The notes under the pieces were generated by a model. That model was given only the letters and a program-made list of their open reading frames with translations. It made no database searches and was not told the origin of the DNA. From contig NZ_LYPC01000011.1 in the NCBI RefSeq assembly GCF_001700435.1, positions 124,001-188,000 of the forward strand: a stretch of 64,000 bases of DNA. Direction: 5' to 3'. Every line of letters starts with the position of its first letter. The stretch's first letter is position 1. Positions 9,510 through 17,182 of this stretch are shown one piece after another. A program made the position numbers and the translations under genes. The DNA comes from Paenibacillus pectinilyticus (GTDB lineage: Bacteria; Bacillota; Bacilli; Paenibacillales; NBRC-103111).

Positions 9510-10223
9510 CTAGGGGTTGGACTTGGCATTCTCTTGGCTCAGCATCTGCATTAAATCCTTCAACTCGCCTTGCGTCAAATCCCGCCACTTGCCAACCTTC
9601 AAGGCTCCCAAATGAATATGCATGATACGAACGCGCTGCAGGCGCACTACGCGATACCCAAAGGCTTCGCACATACGGCGAATTTGCCGATTCAAGCCTT
9701 GTGTAAGAATGATGCGAAACACGCGTTCATTCACTTGCACAATCTCACAAGGTTTCGTCATCGTACCTAGAATACGGACGCCACTGGCCATCCCTTTCAG
9801 GAACATCTGTGTAATCGGCCTATTCACGGTCACAATGTATTCTTTATCGTGATTGTTCTCAGCACGCAGGATCTGATTCACAATATCTCCGTTATTCGTC
9901 AGCAGGATGAGTCCCTCCGAGTCCTTATCCAACCGTCCAATGGGGAAAATCCGCTCCGAATGCCCTACGAAATCAACGATATTCCCTCGAATATGCGCTT
10001 CCGTCGTACTCGTAATCCCAACAGGCTTGTTGAGCGCAATATAGACATGCTCCTTCTTCGCACCAATGGCCCGGCCATCGACCTTCACTTCATCGCCAGG
10101 GCCGACTACACTACCTAGTCCTGCGATTTCACCGTTGATGGTTACACGCCGCGCTTCTACCCACTTGTCCGCTTCTCGTCTGGAGCATACCCCAGTCTCG
10201 CTAATAAACTTATTAATTCTCAT
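9510..10223 (-). CDS. rluF: 23S rRNA pseudouridine synthase, RluF type
   Basis: This enzyme isomerises a uridine in 23S rRNA (RluF acts at position 2604 in E. coli). The 237-residue protein has an N-terminal S4 RNA-binding domain (residues 1-50, MRINKFISETGVCSRREADK) and an RsuA-family catalytic domain. NKPVGITSTTE at 65-75 is the RluF-type version of the motif, and the catalytic Asp lies in GRLDKDSEGL (about D99). NRQIRRMCEAFGY is the conserved C-terminal substrate-loop motif. It stands alone with its own terminator. The RluB and RsuA paralogs are the alternatives, but the ITSTTE wording favours RluF. Confidence 0.87.
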   Translation of the reverse strand: MRINKFISETGVCSRREADKWVEARRVTINGEIAGLGSVVGPGDEVKVDGRAIGAKKEHVYIALNKPVGITSTTEAHIRGNIVDFVGHSERIFPIGRLDKDSEGLILLTNNGDIVNQILRAENNHDKEYIVTVNRPITQMFLKGMASGVRILGTMTKPCEIVQVNERVFRIILTQGLNRQIRRMCEAFGYRVVRLQRVRIMHIHLGALKVGKWRDLTQGELKDLMQMLSQENAKSNP

Positions 10224-10471
10224 GCTTGGAGAAATCCCCTTCTATCCCGTCATCATCAAACGAACTCAATACCTTCTATTATGCGGGATTCGTCACGACG
10301 GTTCAAGTCAGCACGGTTTGGCAGGCTGGAACTGTCCGTTGTACCTACTGACGTATTCCAAATAAATAACGACATTTCCCTCTTAGGATGAGCGCGTCGA
10401 TGGAACATCCACATCACGGATAAGGTTTGATATACTGGACTAACTAGCTTACCTACCAAAGGAGAACAATC

Positions 10472-11092
10472 ATGCACTTTCTATTATTAGGAGCAACAGG
10501 CCGTGTGGGGCAGCGTGTCCTTGCACAGGCTTTGCAGGATGGCCATGACGTAACCGCTATCGTGCGCAATGTTGAAAAAGTAGCCCTGCGCTCCGATCGG
10601 CTCACCTTGCTCCAAGGTGATGCTTGCTCCGCAGTGGATCTAGCGAGCGCCATGACCGGCGTTGACACGGTCGTGAGCTGTCTTGGCACCGATGGCGGCA
10701 CGGTGCTGACCGAGGCGACGCCCCTGCTCATCGGGGCGATGCGGGCTTCTGGCGTGAGCCGCGTCGTGACCGTCGGCACGGCGGGCATCCTGCAGAGCCG
10801 AGAGCATCCGGGTCTGCTTCGCTTTGAGGCGCCGGATACGCGGCGCTCGAGTACTCGCGCAGCCGAGGAGCACCGCCAGGCGTGGGCGCTGCTCGCCGCG
10901 TCAGGCTTACGTTGGACCGTTGTGTGTCCAACGTATTTGCCAGACGGCGAGCCGCTGGGTCAGTTCCGTGCGGAGCGCGAGTTCTTGCCGGACGGCGGAA
11001 CGTCCATCTCCGTCGGCGACACCGCGGCGTTCACCTACCGCGTCGCGGTGGATGGGACGTACGTGGGGTGCCGTGTGGGGTTGGCGTATTAG
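10472..11092 (+). CDS. NAD(P)-binding oxidoreductase, NmrA/atypical SDR type
   Basis: The 206-residue protein opens with the dinucleotide-binding glycine motif GATGRVGQRV (residues 8-17) and the acidic/basic turn IVRN typical of NmrA-like and biliverdin-reductase-B-like atypical short-chain dehydrogenases. SGVSRVVTVGTAGIL is the third conserved strand, and CPTYLPDGEPLGQF fits the family's C-terminal part. Substrate unknown. AAAGGAG precedes the ATG. The 3' half is unusually GC-rich compared with neighbours. The region around the stop codon is the first copy of a degenerate 58-60-bp tandem repeat running downstream, so the C-terminus of the protein may be unstable between strains. Confidence 0.75.
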   Translation: MHFLLLGATGRVGQRVLAQALQDGHDVTAIVRNVEKVALRSDRLTLLQGDACSAVDLASAMTGVDTVVSCLGTDGGTVLTEATPLLIGAMRASGVSRVVTVGTAGILQSREHPGLLRFEAPDTRRSSTRAAEEHRQAWALLAASGLRWTVVCPTYLPDGEPLGQFRAEREFLPDGGTSISVGDTAAFTYRVAVDGTYVGCRVGLAY

Positions 11093-11270
11093 CGGAGGCG
11101 TGGATTACGAGATGAGGTGGCTGGTGGGGGGCCGTGAGGGCTGGCGGATTAGCGGTGGCGGCGGATTACGAGTTGAAGCAGGTCGTGGGGCCTTAAGATC
11201 TGGCGGATTAGCAGTGGTTCGGATTACTAGAGAGACTGCTCGTGGGGGCCCTGCGGGCTGGCGGCTCGTA
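11062..11270. repeat. Degenerate 58-60-bp tandem repeat at the 3' end of the reductase gene
   Basis: The motif TTGGCGTATTAGCGG, which contains the gene's stop codon, begins at 11081. It recurs as CTGGCGGATT forms at 11141, 11200 and 11258, with flanks CGTGGGG and GGATTACGAG also repeated. Periods are 60, 59 and 58 bp, so there are about four decayed copies. Confidence 0.75.
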
Positions 11271-11376
11271 CTTGCAGGCACACCTCTTTAGCCTCACTTC
11301 GAGGCAGATCGGGATTTGCAGCCGTGGAAACCCGTCCCATCAGGAGAACCACTTTCCAGAGCAGCTCCACTGGCGC

Positions 11377-11565
11377 CTAACTGGATTTTATGTAGCTAAT
11401 TCCAACGAAATCGACTGATTGAGAGGTTTAACTGGATTTTCTACAGCTATTTGCTGGCTATAAGCACTAGATCGCCATTTCTAGCGAAATTAACTACAGG
11501 AAATCCATCTATTTTCACATTTGTGGCATATAGGAAGAAATTAACTGTACTTTTTACAGTTAGTT
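11377..11565. repeat. 51-62-51 palindrome element, family A (locus 1)
   Basis: Four 25-bp imperfect palindromes start at 11377, 11428, 11490 and 11541, spaced 51, 62 and 51 bp. The fourth has perfect seven-base arms TAACTGT/ACAGTTA. Units 1-2 carry TGGATTT in the left arm; unit 3 carries AAATCCA in the mirrored place. The element lies between convergent genes. Confidence 0.85.
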
Positions 11566-11615
11566 GTCTGATTTGCCGGGGATATGAGTCCAAGTGTGGT
11601 AGTGGCGTGCTGATG

Positions 11616-11832
11616 TGCTGATGTGCTGGTGTGTGGCGTACCGCTGTGTGGCGTACTGCTGTGTAGCGTACCGCTGTGTGGCGTACCGCTGTGTGGCGTA
11701 CTGCTGTGTGGCGTACTGCTGTGTGGCGTACCGCTGTGTGGCGTGCTGGTGTGTGACCTGCTGATATGTGGCGTGATGGTATGTGGTGTGCTGCTGTGTG
11801 GCGTGCTGCTGTGTGGCGCGCTGGTGTTTTGC
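11616..11832. repeat. 15-bp minisatellite (GTGTGGCGTACTGCT)n
   Basis: About 14 units of GTGTGGCGTA(C/T)(C/T)GCT run head to tail, with decay at both ends. Because 15 is a multiple of three, both strands read through: Leu-Cys-Gly-Val repeats on plus and His-Ser-Ser-Thr-Pro repeats on minus. Neither frame has a ribosome site, so I do not call a gene. Confidence 0.85.
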
Positions 11833-11988
11833 TGCAATTTGTTGTGTTGTGTCTTATTCTGCCTTGCGCTGTGCTATAAGTAACCTTGTGAATGTTCTTG
11901 AGTAGCTTTGTCTTATTTACTATTCAGTCGGCTAATATGTACGTTCGATTTGCTGCTCCGTGAGCCATCAACCTAAATAAACAACAAA

Positions 11989-12023
11989 AAAACGGATGCG
12001 CTTCTTTCGAAGCCATCCGTTTT
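11989..12023. terminator. Bidirectional terminator
   Basis: AAAACGGATG and CATCCGTTTT arms with inner GCTTC/GAAGC form a long hairpin flanked by A-runs and T-runs on both sides. It ends the small membrane protein gene on the minus strand. Confidence 0.85.
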
Positions 12024-12038
12024 CTCATACCATGCCTA

Positions 12039-12341
12039 CTATCGTCCCTTCGACAACTCTTTCAAGTTCAATCCTGACATCAGCAGTCCGCCGAATCGGA
12101 AAACGTAGCCAAGCAAAGGGATGAGACTGAGGAACGCCATGACGATGTTGATGATCGTTTTGACCGTAGTCCCGTTGCCTGTGAGAATGGCAAATACCAA
12201 ATTCACGAAGACGAGCGGGATCACCCATGAGCATGACCACGCATAAACAAAAGGGATCAGACCAAGTAAATACCCTACTGCAATACCAACTTCGGACAGC
12301 AGCTGCAATAAGTTTAAAAGACGAATTGTCTCTGAACGCAT
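12039..12341 (-). CDS. Small multi-pass membrane protein, unknown function
   Basis: A 100-residue hydrophobic protein, with an ATG preceded by GGAGGA at six-base spacing. Three membrane segments are visible (about residues 15-35, 40-60 and 63-85), with few charged residues apart from the N-terminal MRSETIR and the C-terminal LKELSKGR. It has its own terminator. I do not recognise a family. Its length and topology resemble small holin-like or YrhK/YqhL-like membrane proteins, but nothing specific supports those. Confidence 0.65.
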   Translation of the reverse strand: MRSETIRLLNLLQLLSEVGIAVGYLLGLIPFVYAWSCSWVIPLVFVNLVFAILTGNGTTVKTIINIVMAFLSLIPLLGYVFRFGGLLMSGLNLKELSKGR

Positions 12342-12464
12342 AACGACTCCTCCATTTCGTGCAAACCTGAATTGCTTTTATTGTAACATATTGGAAAGTT
12401 GGAGTCGTTAGCCTTTTGTCGCGTTTCGTCCACGACTCGCGACGGAGTCCTTGCGCCCAAACGC

Positions 12465-14594
12465 CTACAGGTTGCTACGCACTTCGTCCTCCGCAGCAGC
12501 CGCAGCAATCTCCGGATGTCCAGCCTGCAGCTGATACATCTGGTAGTACCGCCCGAGGAGCGCCATCAGCTCCTCATGGCTGCCGCGCTCGACGATCTCG
12601 CCGTGGTCGAGCACAAGAATGAGGTCGGCGCTGCGAATCGTCGACAATCTATGGGCAATGATGAAGGTGGTACGCCCCTTCTTCAATACATCGAGCGCGG
12701 CCTGAATGATGGCCTCGGTCTCCGTGTCGATGGAGGCCGTCGCCTCATCGAGGATCAAGATCGCCGGGTCGAACGCCAGCGCCCGGGCAAAAGAGATCAG
12801 CTGCCGCTGCCCAGCAGACAGCGTGCTGCCCTTCTCGATGACAGGCTCATCGAGGCCGTTCGGCAGCGCACCAAGCATTTCCGCTGCGCCGACCTCGCGC
12901 AGCGCCGCTTCCACCCGTTCCCGGGTGATAGACGGATCGTCCAAGGAGACATTGGACGCAATCGTCCCCGTGAACAGGAACGGATCCTGCAGCACGATGC
13001 CCATGTGCTGGCGAAGCTGCTGCTTCGATAACTCGCGGATGTCACGGCCATCCACCGTGATGCGCCCTTCGTTAACCTCGTAGAACCGGAAGAGCAGGTT
13101 CAGGATGGAACTTTTGCCTGAGCCGGTGTGACCCACTAGGGCAACGGTTTGCCCTTGCTTGGCCTCGAAGGTGATGTCCTTGAGGACATCCTCCCCTTCT
13201 TTGTAGGCGAAGCGAACGTGCTCGAAGCTCACGTGGCCCTTGTAACGGTCTGCTTTTTCAGCTGCGACGTCGATACCTTGCTCATCCAGCAGCTCGAATA
13301 CGCGGTCTGCCGATACAATTGCTCGCTCCAAGTTCGGGAGCTGATTCACAATACCTACCATCGGATGGAACATCCGGTTGAGGTAATCAACGAAGGCGTA
13401 GAGGACGCCGACGGTAATCAGGGTATTCAGCGAACTGCCGCCGACATACCAAATCAACCCGAAGAAGAACAGGTTCCGCACCACGTTCATCAAATTATGA
13501 GAGGTCAAAGAGTTCAGACTGAGCAGCTTGTTTTGATACCGCGTATATTCCTCGTTGAGGATTTCGAATTCTTCAGTTGTTTCCTTTTGCCGGCGAAAAG
13601 CACGAATGATCGTCATCCCTTGAATGGCCTCATTGATCATCCCGTTGATCGCGCTAATACGCTCCCGGATTTCGTGATTGATGGTCGAAGCATACTTACG
13701 GTACACAATAATCCAAGCAATGAGCAGTGGAATAATCGGCAATGTGAAGAGCGCCAAACGGTAGTCCAGGATGAAAATAGCTGCAATAATGCCCACAATA
13801 TAGATCGCACCAGTAAAAAAGTTCGCCAATACCTGCACATACAAATCCCGGACAGACTCGGTGTCGTTCGTAATGCGTGAAACAATTTTGCCCGCAGGCT
13901 GATTATCAAAATAATTGATCGGAAGTCGCTGGATTTGCGCGAATACATCTCTGCGCATGCGCTGAATGATGCGGTTCGCCGCGGATTGGAGCAAATATTT
14001 CTGCCCGTAGGTAAAGCCGGCTCCCACGAAAATCAGGATCACATAGAATCCCGCCAGCGTCATTAAATCCGCAAATTGCGGCTGATAGAAGGTGTAGAGC
14101 TCCTGCACACTTAGCTGTTTCACGGAATATTCGGCCTGCATGCCATCTTGCGTAACTTGCAGCTTACCGCCATCCGCTAGCTTGCGCACCCCATCCCAAG
14201 GGAGCGATTGGTCCAGCCATACAAACTTACTCCCGACTTGCAAAATACGAACCTCTTTGCCCTTCGGCTCGCCTTCTGTGAAGTTATCACTCCGCTTATA
14301 AAAGGTTCCCGCAAACGCCACAGCCTTCTCGCCCTTTGTCGCGGACTGTGTCTCATACCATGGCTTCTCGATGCCGAGAATGTGGGTGTCAATCATGTGC
14401 TTAGCAATGAACGGTCCCGCTAGCTCAGTTGCCACAGCTAAAGATAAGAATACTAGGGCGATGAGCAAGGTTTGCTTGAACTTCGCCGCGTATTGGAACA
14501 ACCGTTTCCCGGTTTGCTTTGATTTTTTAGTTTGTGCAGCTTGCTTCATTTGTTCTGTTGGCTTCGTTGCCTTCCGTTGTTTCGTTTCTTCCAT
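12465..14594 (-). CDS. bmrD: Heterodimeric ABC multidrug exporter subunit, BmrD/YheH type
   Basis: An ABC half-transporter fused to its ATPase (about 709 residues). The N-terminal membrane domain carries the long extracytoplasmic insertion between helices 1 and 2 that marks YheH/BmrD (AKHMIDTHILGIEKPWYE followed by ~110 residues). Walker A is GHTGSGKSS and Walker B ILILDEATASID keeps the catalytic Glu. The signature is the variant LSAGQRQL. Together with BmrC, which has Asp in place of the catalytic Glu, this gives one active and one degenerate ATP site, as in B. subtilis BmrC/BmrD. The ATG at 14594 follows AAGGTGAG; a GTG at 14633, six bases past the bmrC stop, with GGAG nine bases upstream is an equally possible start. 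Confidence 0.9.
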   Translation of the reverse strand: MEETKQRKATKPTEQMKQAAQTKKSKQTGKRLFQYAAKFKQTLLIALVFLSLAVATELAGPFIAKHMIDTHILGIEKPWYETQSATKGEKAVAFAGTFYKRSDNFTEGEPKGKEVRILQVGSKFVWLDQSLPWDGVRKLADGGKLQVTQDGMQAEYSVKQLSVQELYTFYQPQFADLMTLAGFYVILIFVGAGFTYGQKYLLQSAANRIIQRMRRDVFAQIQRLPINYFDNQPAGKIVSRITNDTESVRDLYVQVLANFFTGAIYIVGIIAAIFILDYRLALFTLPIIPLLIAWIIVYRKYASTINHEIRERISAINGMINEAIQGMTIIRAFRRQKETTEEFEILNEEYTRYQNKLLSLNSLTSHNLMNVVRNLFFFGLIWYVGGSSLNTLITVGVLYAFVDYLNRMFHPMVGIVNQLPNLERAIVSADRVFELLDEQGIDVAAEKADRYKGHVSFEHVRFAYKEGEDVLKDITFEAKQGQTVALVGHTGSGKSSILNLLFRFYEVNEGRITVDGRDIRELSKQQLRQHMGIVLQDPFLFTGTIASNVSLDDPSITRERVEAALREVGAAEMLGALPNGLDEPVIEKGSTLSAGQRQLISFARALAFDPAILILDEATASIDTETEAIIQAALDVLKKGRTTFIIAHRLSTIRSADLILVLDHGEIVERGSHEELMALLGRYYQMYQLQAGHPEIAAAAAEDEVRSNL

Positions 14595-14639
14595 CAGGAG
14601 TCTCACCTTCTTTTCTTTTGTTTCTTTAATCACGATTGT

Positions 14640-16391
14640 CTACTCCATCCCAACCGTTTCTTCCTCTAACTGCTGCCGGTCGTACTGTTCTTTATACCAG
14701 CCGCCATGTGCAAGCAGCGTCTCATGCGTGCCTTCTTCGACGATATAGCCCTCATCCAGCACGACAATCCAGTCCGCATGCTGCACGGCGGAGAGCCGGT
14801 GCGTGGTGATCAGGGTTGTTTTTCCAGCTCGTTCGGAGCGAATACCGCGAATAATCTCGGCTTCGGTCTTCGCATCAACCGCGGAGAGTGCGTCGTCGAG
14901 CAGGAGAATCTCCGGATCAACGAACAGCGCCCGCGCGATGGACACGCGCTGTTTCTGGCCGCCGGATAAGGCGACGCCTTTTTCCCCGACGAGTGTCTGC
15001 AGACCTTCCGGCAGGAACTCGACGTCCTTGCGGAAAGCAGCCAAATCTAGCGCACGCAGCAGTTCTTCTTCGGTACCCTGCGCCTTGCCGAACATGATGT
15101 TCTCACGGACGCTTTTGGAGAAAAGAATCGGCTCCTGCGGCACATACCCAATCCAGCTATGAAGCGTATCGATCGCGATCTGCTCAATCGGCGTATCCGT
15201 GATCGTGATGCTGCCCTGACCCACCGGGTACTCACGCAGCAGTTGCTTCAATAGTGTTGTTTTGCCGCTGCCTGTTCGGCCGACGATGCCGAGCGTCTGT
15301 CCGCGCTCTAGACGGAACGTCATTTTAACCAAATTATCAATAGAGGAGGACGGGTAACGGAAGGTGACTTGTTTAAAATCGATCGAATCCGGCTTCAACT
15401 GCGTCGCAGCGTTCGGCGCTTCTTTGACATCGGGCTTGTAGCCGAGTGTTTCGTTCACACGATCTAGCGATGCGTTCCCGCGCTGCATGATATTCATCAG
15501 CTCACCGATCGCAAACATCGGCCAAATGAGCATACCCAGGAAGGTATTGAAGGACACCAGCTCACCCAGCGTCAGCTCACTGTGGAACACGAGGAAGCCT
15601 CCGTAACAAAGCCCGATCAGGTAAGAAATTCCTACCAGAATTTTGACCGTCGGTTCAAAAAGAGCGTCTATGACCGCTACGGCGATATTTTTGCGATATA
15701 CATCATCTGTCATCGTCTCGAAGTTGTGTTCACTTGCTTTCTCCTGCACAAAAGCGCGGATCACCCGCACACCTGCAATCGTTTCGAGCACGCGGTCATT
15801 CATTTGCCCAAATGCATCCTGCGCAAGGATAAATCGTTCATGGATGCGGCCCCCGTAGATCGTAATGGCGACGGCCATAATCGGCAGTGGCAAAATCGAG
15901 GCCAACGTCAGCTTCCAGCTAATGAAAAAGCCCATCATACTAAGGATGGTCACCATGAATAGCGTGGAATCCACGAACGTCAAAATCCCAAAACCCGCTG
16001 TCGTCGACACGGCTTGCAGGTCATTCGTCGCTCTCGCCATGAGATCGCCCGTGCGGTTACGTTCATAGAACGTTGGCGTCATCTTCAAGAGCTGTCGCAT
16101 GAATCGTGAACGAAGCACACGCTCGAGTACGAAGGCCCCGCCGAACAACTGATATAACCAGACATAGGACAGTCCGTAGCCAGCGACGATCAGCACACCC
16201 CAAAAGGCGAGTAATTGAACTAATTTGGCCCCCGTCAAGGTGCCCATGTGTATCCCATCAATCGCATAGCCAATCAGCTTCGGCGGCATCACATCAATGA
16301 TTCCTACGATGATGAGCAGCCCGATGGCGAGGCTGTAGCGTTTCCAATTCATTCTGAAAAACCAAGCTAATTTTTTTAAAACCGTAAACAT
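14640..16391 (-). CDS. bmrC: Heterodimeric ABC multidrug exporter subunit, BmrC/YheI type
   Basis: First structural gene of the exporter operon, 583 residues from the ATG at 16391 (GAGAGGAG upstream at 11 bases). Six membrane segments precede an ATPase with Walker A GRTGSGKTT, canonical signature LSGGQKQR and Walker B ILLLDDALSAVD. In the last, Asp replaces the catalytic Glu, the mark of the degenerate-site partner. Length matches YheI/BmrC (about 585). The partner gene follows after six bases. Upstream lie a 32-codon leader with a strong ribosome site and a terminator hairpin about 60 bases before this start, which suggests attenuation control as reported for B. subtilis bmrBCD. Drug substrates are inferred from the family only. 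Confidence 0.92.
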   Translation of the reverse strand: MFTVLKKLAWFFRMNWKRYSLAIGLLIIVGIIDVMPPKLIGYAIDGIHMGTLTGAKLVQLLAFWGVLIVAGYGLSYVWLYQLFGGAFVLERVLRSRFMRQLLKMTPTFYERNRTGDLMARATNDLQAVSTTAGFGILTFVDSTLFMVTILSMMGFFISWKLTLASILPLPIMAVAITIYGGRIHERFILAQDAFGQMNDRVLETIAGVRVIRAFVQEKASEHNFETMTDDVYRKNIAVAVIDALFEPTVKILVGISYLIGLCYGGFLVFHSELTLGELVSFNTFLGMLIWPMFAIGELMNIMQRGNASLDRVNETLGYKPDVKEAPNAATQLKPDSIDFKQVTFRYPSSSIDNLVKMTFRLERGQTLGIVGRTGSGKTTLLKQLLREYPVGQGSITITDTPIEQIAIDTLHSWIGYVPQEPILFSKSVRENIMFGKAQGTEEELLRALDLAAFRKDVEFLPEGLQTLVGEKGVALSGGQKQRVSIARALFVDPEILLLDDALSAVDAKTEAEIIRGIRSERAGKTTLITTHRLSAVQHADWIVVLDEGYIVEEGTHETLLAHGGWYKEQYDRQQLEEETVGME

Positions 16392-16441
16392 ATATGCATT
16401 CACTCCTCTCAAATCGTACCGTTACCTGATAGCCCCAAAGA

Positions 16442-16472
16442 CACAAAAAGACATATCGCACGCAGCGATATG
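16442..16472 (-). terminator. Attenuator terminator in the bmrCD leader
   Basis: On the minus strand CATATCGC (16472-16465) and GCGATATG (16459-16452) form an eight-base stem with a TGCGT loop. TCTTTTTGTG follows, as in an intrinsic terminator. It lies about 60 bases before the bmrC start and after the leader ORF, so it would stop transcription before the exporter genes. Confidence 0.8.
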
Positions 16473-16492
16473 CCTTCTCTCCAATAGAAAAG

Positions 16493-16520
16493 CGCTCGTT
16501 ACGAACTTCTCGTAACCCGC
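16493..16520 (-). promoter_or_regulatory. Alternative-pairing segments of the bmrCD attenuator
   Basis: GCGGGTTAC (16520-16512) can pair perfectly with GTAACCCGC at 16599-16591 inside the leader ORF. The overlapping GTTACGA (16516-16510) can pair instead with TCGTAAC (16504-16498). ACGAGCG (16499-16493) can pair, with one bulge, with CGCTGCGT (16467-16460), which includes part of the terminator's 5' arm. These pairings exclude each other in the way attenuators require. Confidence 0.6.
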
Positions 16521-16570
16521 GCCTCATAACTAAGCTTATATGAAGGGGTGCTAACTTCCGAACATGCGTA

Positions 16571-16669
16571 TCAATCGCTCGGTCCAGCCAGCGGGTTACC
16601 ATCTATGAAATTAGGTTGGGCGTGTGTCCATGTATGATGCGCGCGAACATCCATCAACATAATATCCAT
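16571..16669 (-). CDS. Leader peptide of the bmrCD operon (BmrB-like)
   Basis: A 32-codon ORF starts at the ATG at 16669 with a strong ribosome site AAGGAGGG at seven-base spacing and ends in TGA at 16573-16571. The peptide begins MDIMLMDVRAHHTWTHAQ and ends in DGNPLAGPSD. It precedes a terminator hairpin and the bmrC start, which matches the place of the bmrB leader in B. subtilis. There, translation of a short leader controls read-through into bmrCD. Codons 24-27 contain the segment that pairs with the downstream attenuator. The peptide's identity with BmrB is by position and design, since I cannot compare sequences. A longer frame at 16294-16602 overlapping it lacks a ribosome site. Confidence 0.65.
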   Translation of the reverse strand: MDIMLMDVRAHHTWTHAQPNFIDGNPLAGPSD

Positions 16670-16940
16670 AGTGAAACCCTCCTTAGCGTTTGGTATGTGC
16701 ACATGCGTGCTGATCAACTTTTCCAAAAGATGTCTATTCAAACCTTACACGGTGATCTTACCATCCCTCTTCTGAACGTGTCAATCGGAGAAAAAGACTA
16801 TAACGCAACTATCACAGCCCGACATTTCCGATGTCTATACTCGCCATGAGAAGACTTCTGATTGTCACACATGTTTCAAATTCGAGCCGCATATTCATAA
16901 AGTAGTAAGCATTCAGCGCACTCGAAGGGAGTCGATCCGC

Positions 16941-17114
16941 ATGGTAGATCAGGTGTTTGCACTCATGGGTTGGATTGTGGCGTTCGGAACGATCTTAGGC
17001 GGCGTCTGCGCCGGTGTTGCCAGGATTATCTCCAGAGACTCGATTAAGTATGACATGATTTTCTTGTGGGACAACCGGTATACGTTGGAGGAGTTAGAGC
17101 TTAAGACGAGGTAG
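16941..17114 (+). CDS. Small single-pass membrane protein, unknown function
   Basis: A 57-codon ORF starts at the ATG at 16941 with GGGAG nine bases upstream and ends in TAG at 17112-17114, 16 bases before a good terminator. The N-terminal half is a membrane segment (FALMGWIVAFGTILGG) followed by GVCAGVARIISRDSIKYDMI and an acidic tail (YTLEELELKTR). I do not recognise a family. Ribosome site, terminator and membrane-helix pattern support a real gene. Confidence 0.6.
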   Translation: MVDQVFALMGWIVAFGTILGGVCAGVARIISRDSIKYDMIFLWDNRYTLEELELKTR

Positions 17115-17129
17115 CTGAAAATAAACAGA

Positions 17130-17161
17130 GGAGCTAAGCGCAAACGCCTAGCTCCTTTTCT
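17130..17161. terminator. Convergent terminator
   Basis: GGAGCTA (17130-17136) and TAGCTCC (17149-17155) with inner GCG/CGC form a hairpin followed by TTTTCTT on the plus strand. It serves the small plus-strand gene and lies 22 bases past the histidine kinase stop on the other strand. Confidence 0.8.
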
Positions 17162-17182
17162 TCTGATGGGCACGATATACGG

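Noticed and set aside
11541..11837. 98-codon minus-strand frame of His-Ser-Ser-Thr-Pro repeats
   Set aside because: It is a by-product of the 15-bp minisatellite; no ribosome site, no promoter, and the end runs into the palindrome element at 11377-11565.
16294..16602. 102-codon minus-strand frame across the bmrC start
   Set aside because: No ribosome site, and it overlaps the attenuator and the coding start of bmrC. The 32-codon leader at 16571-16669 has a strong ribosome site instead.
16616..16849. 77-codon plus-strand frame
   Set aside because: Lies antisense to the bmr leader, without ribosome site or recognisable protein features.
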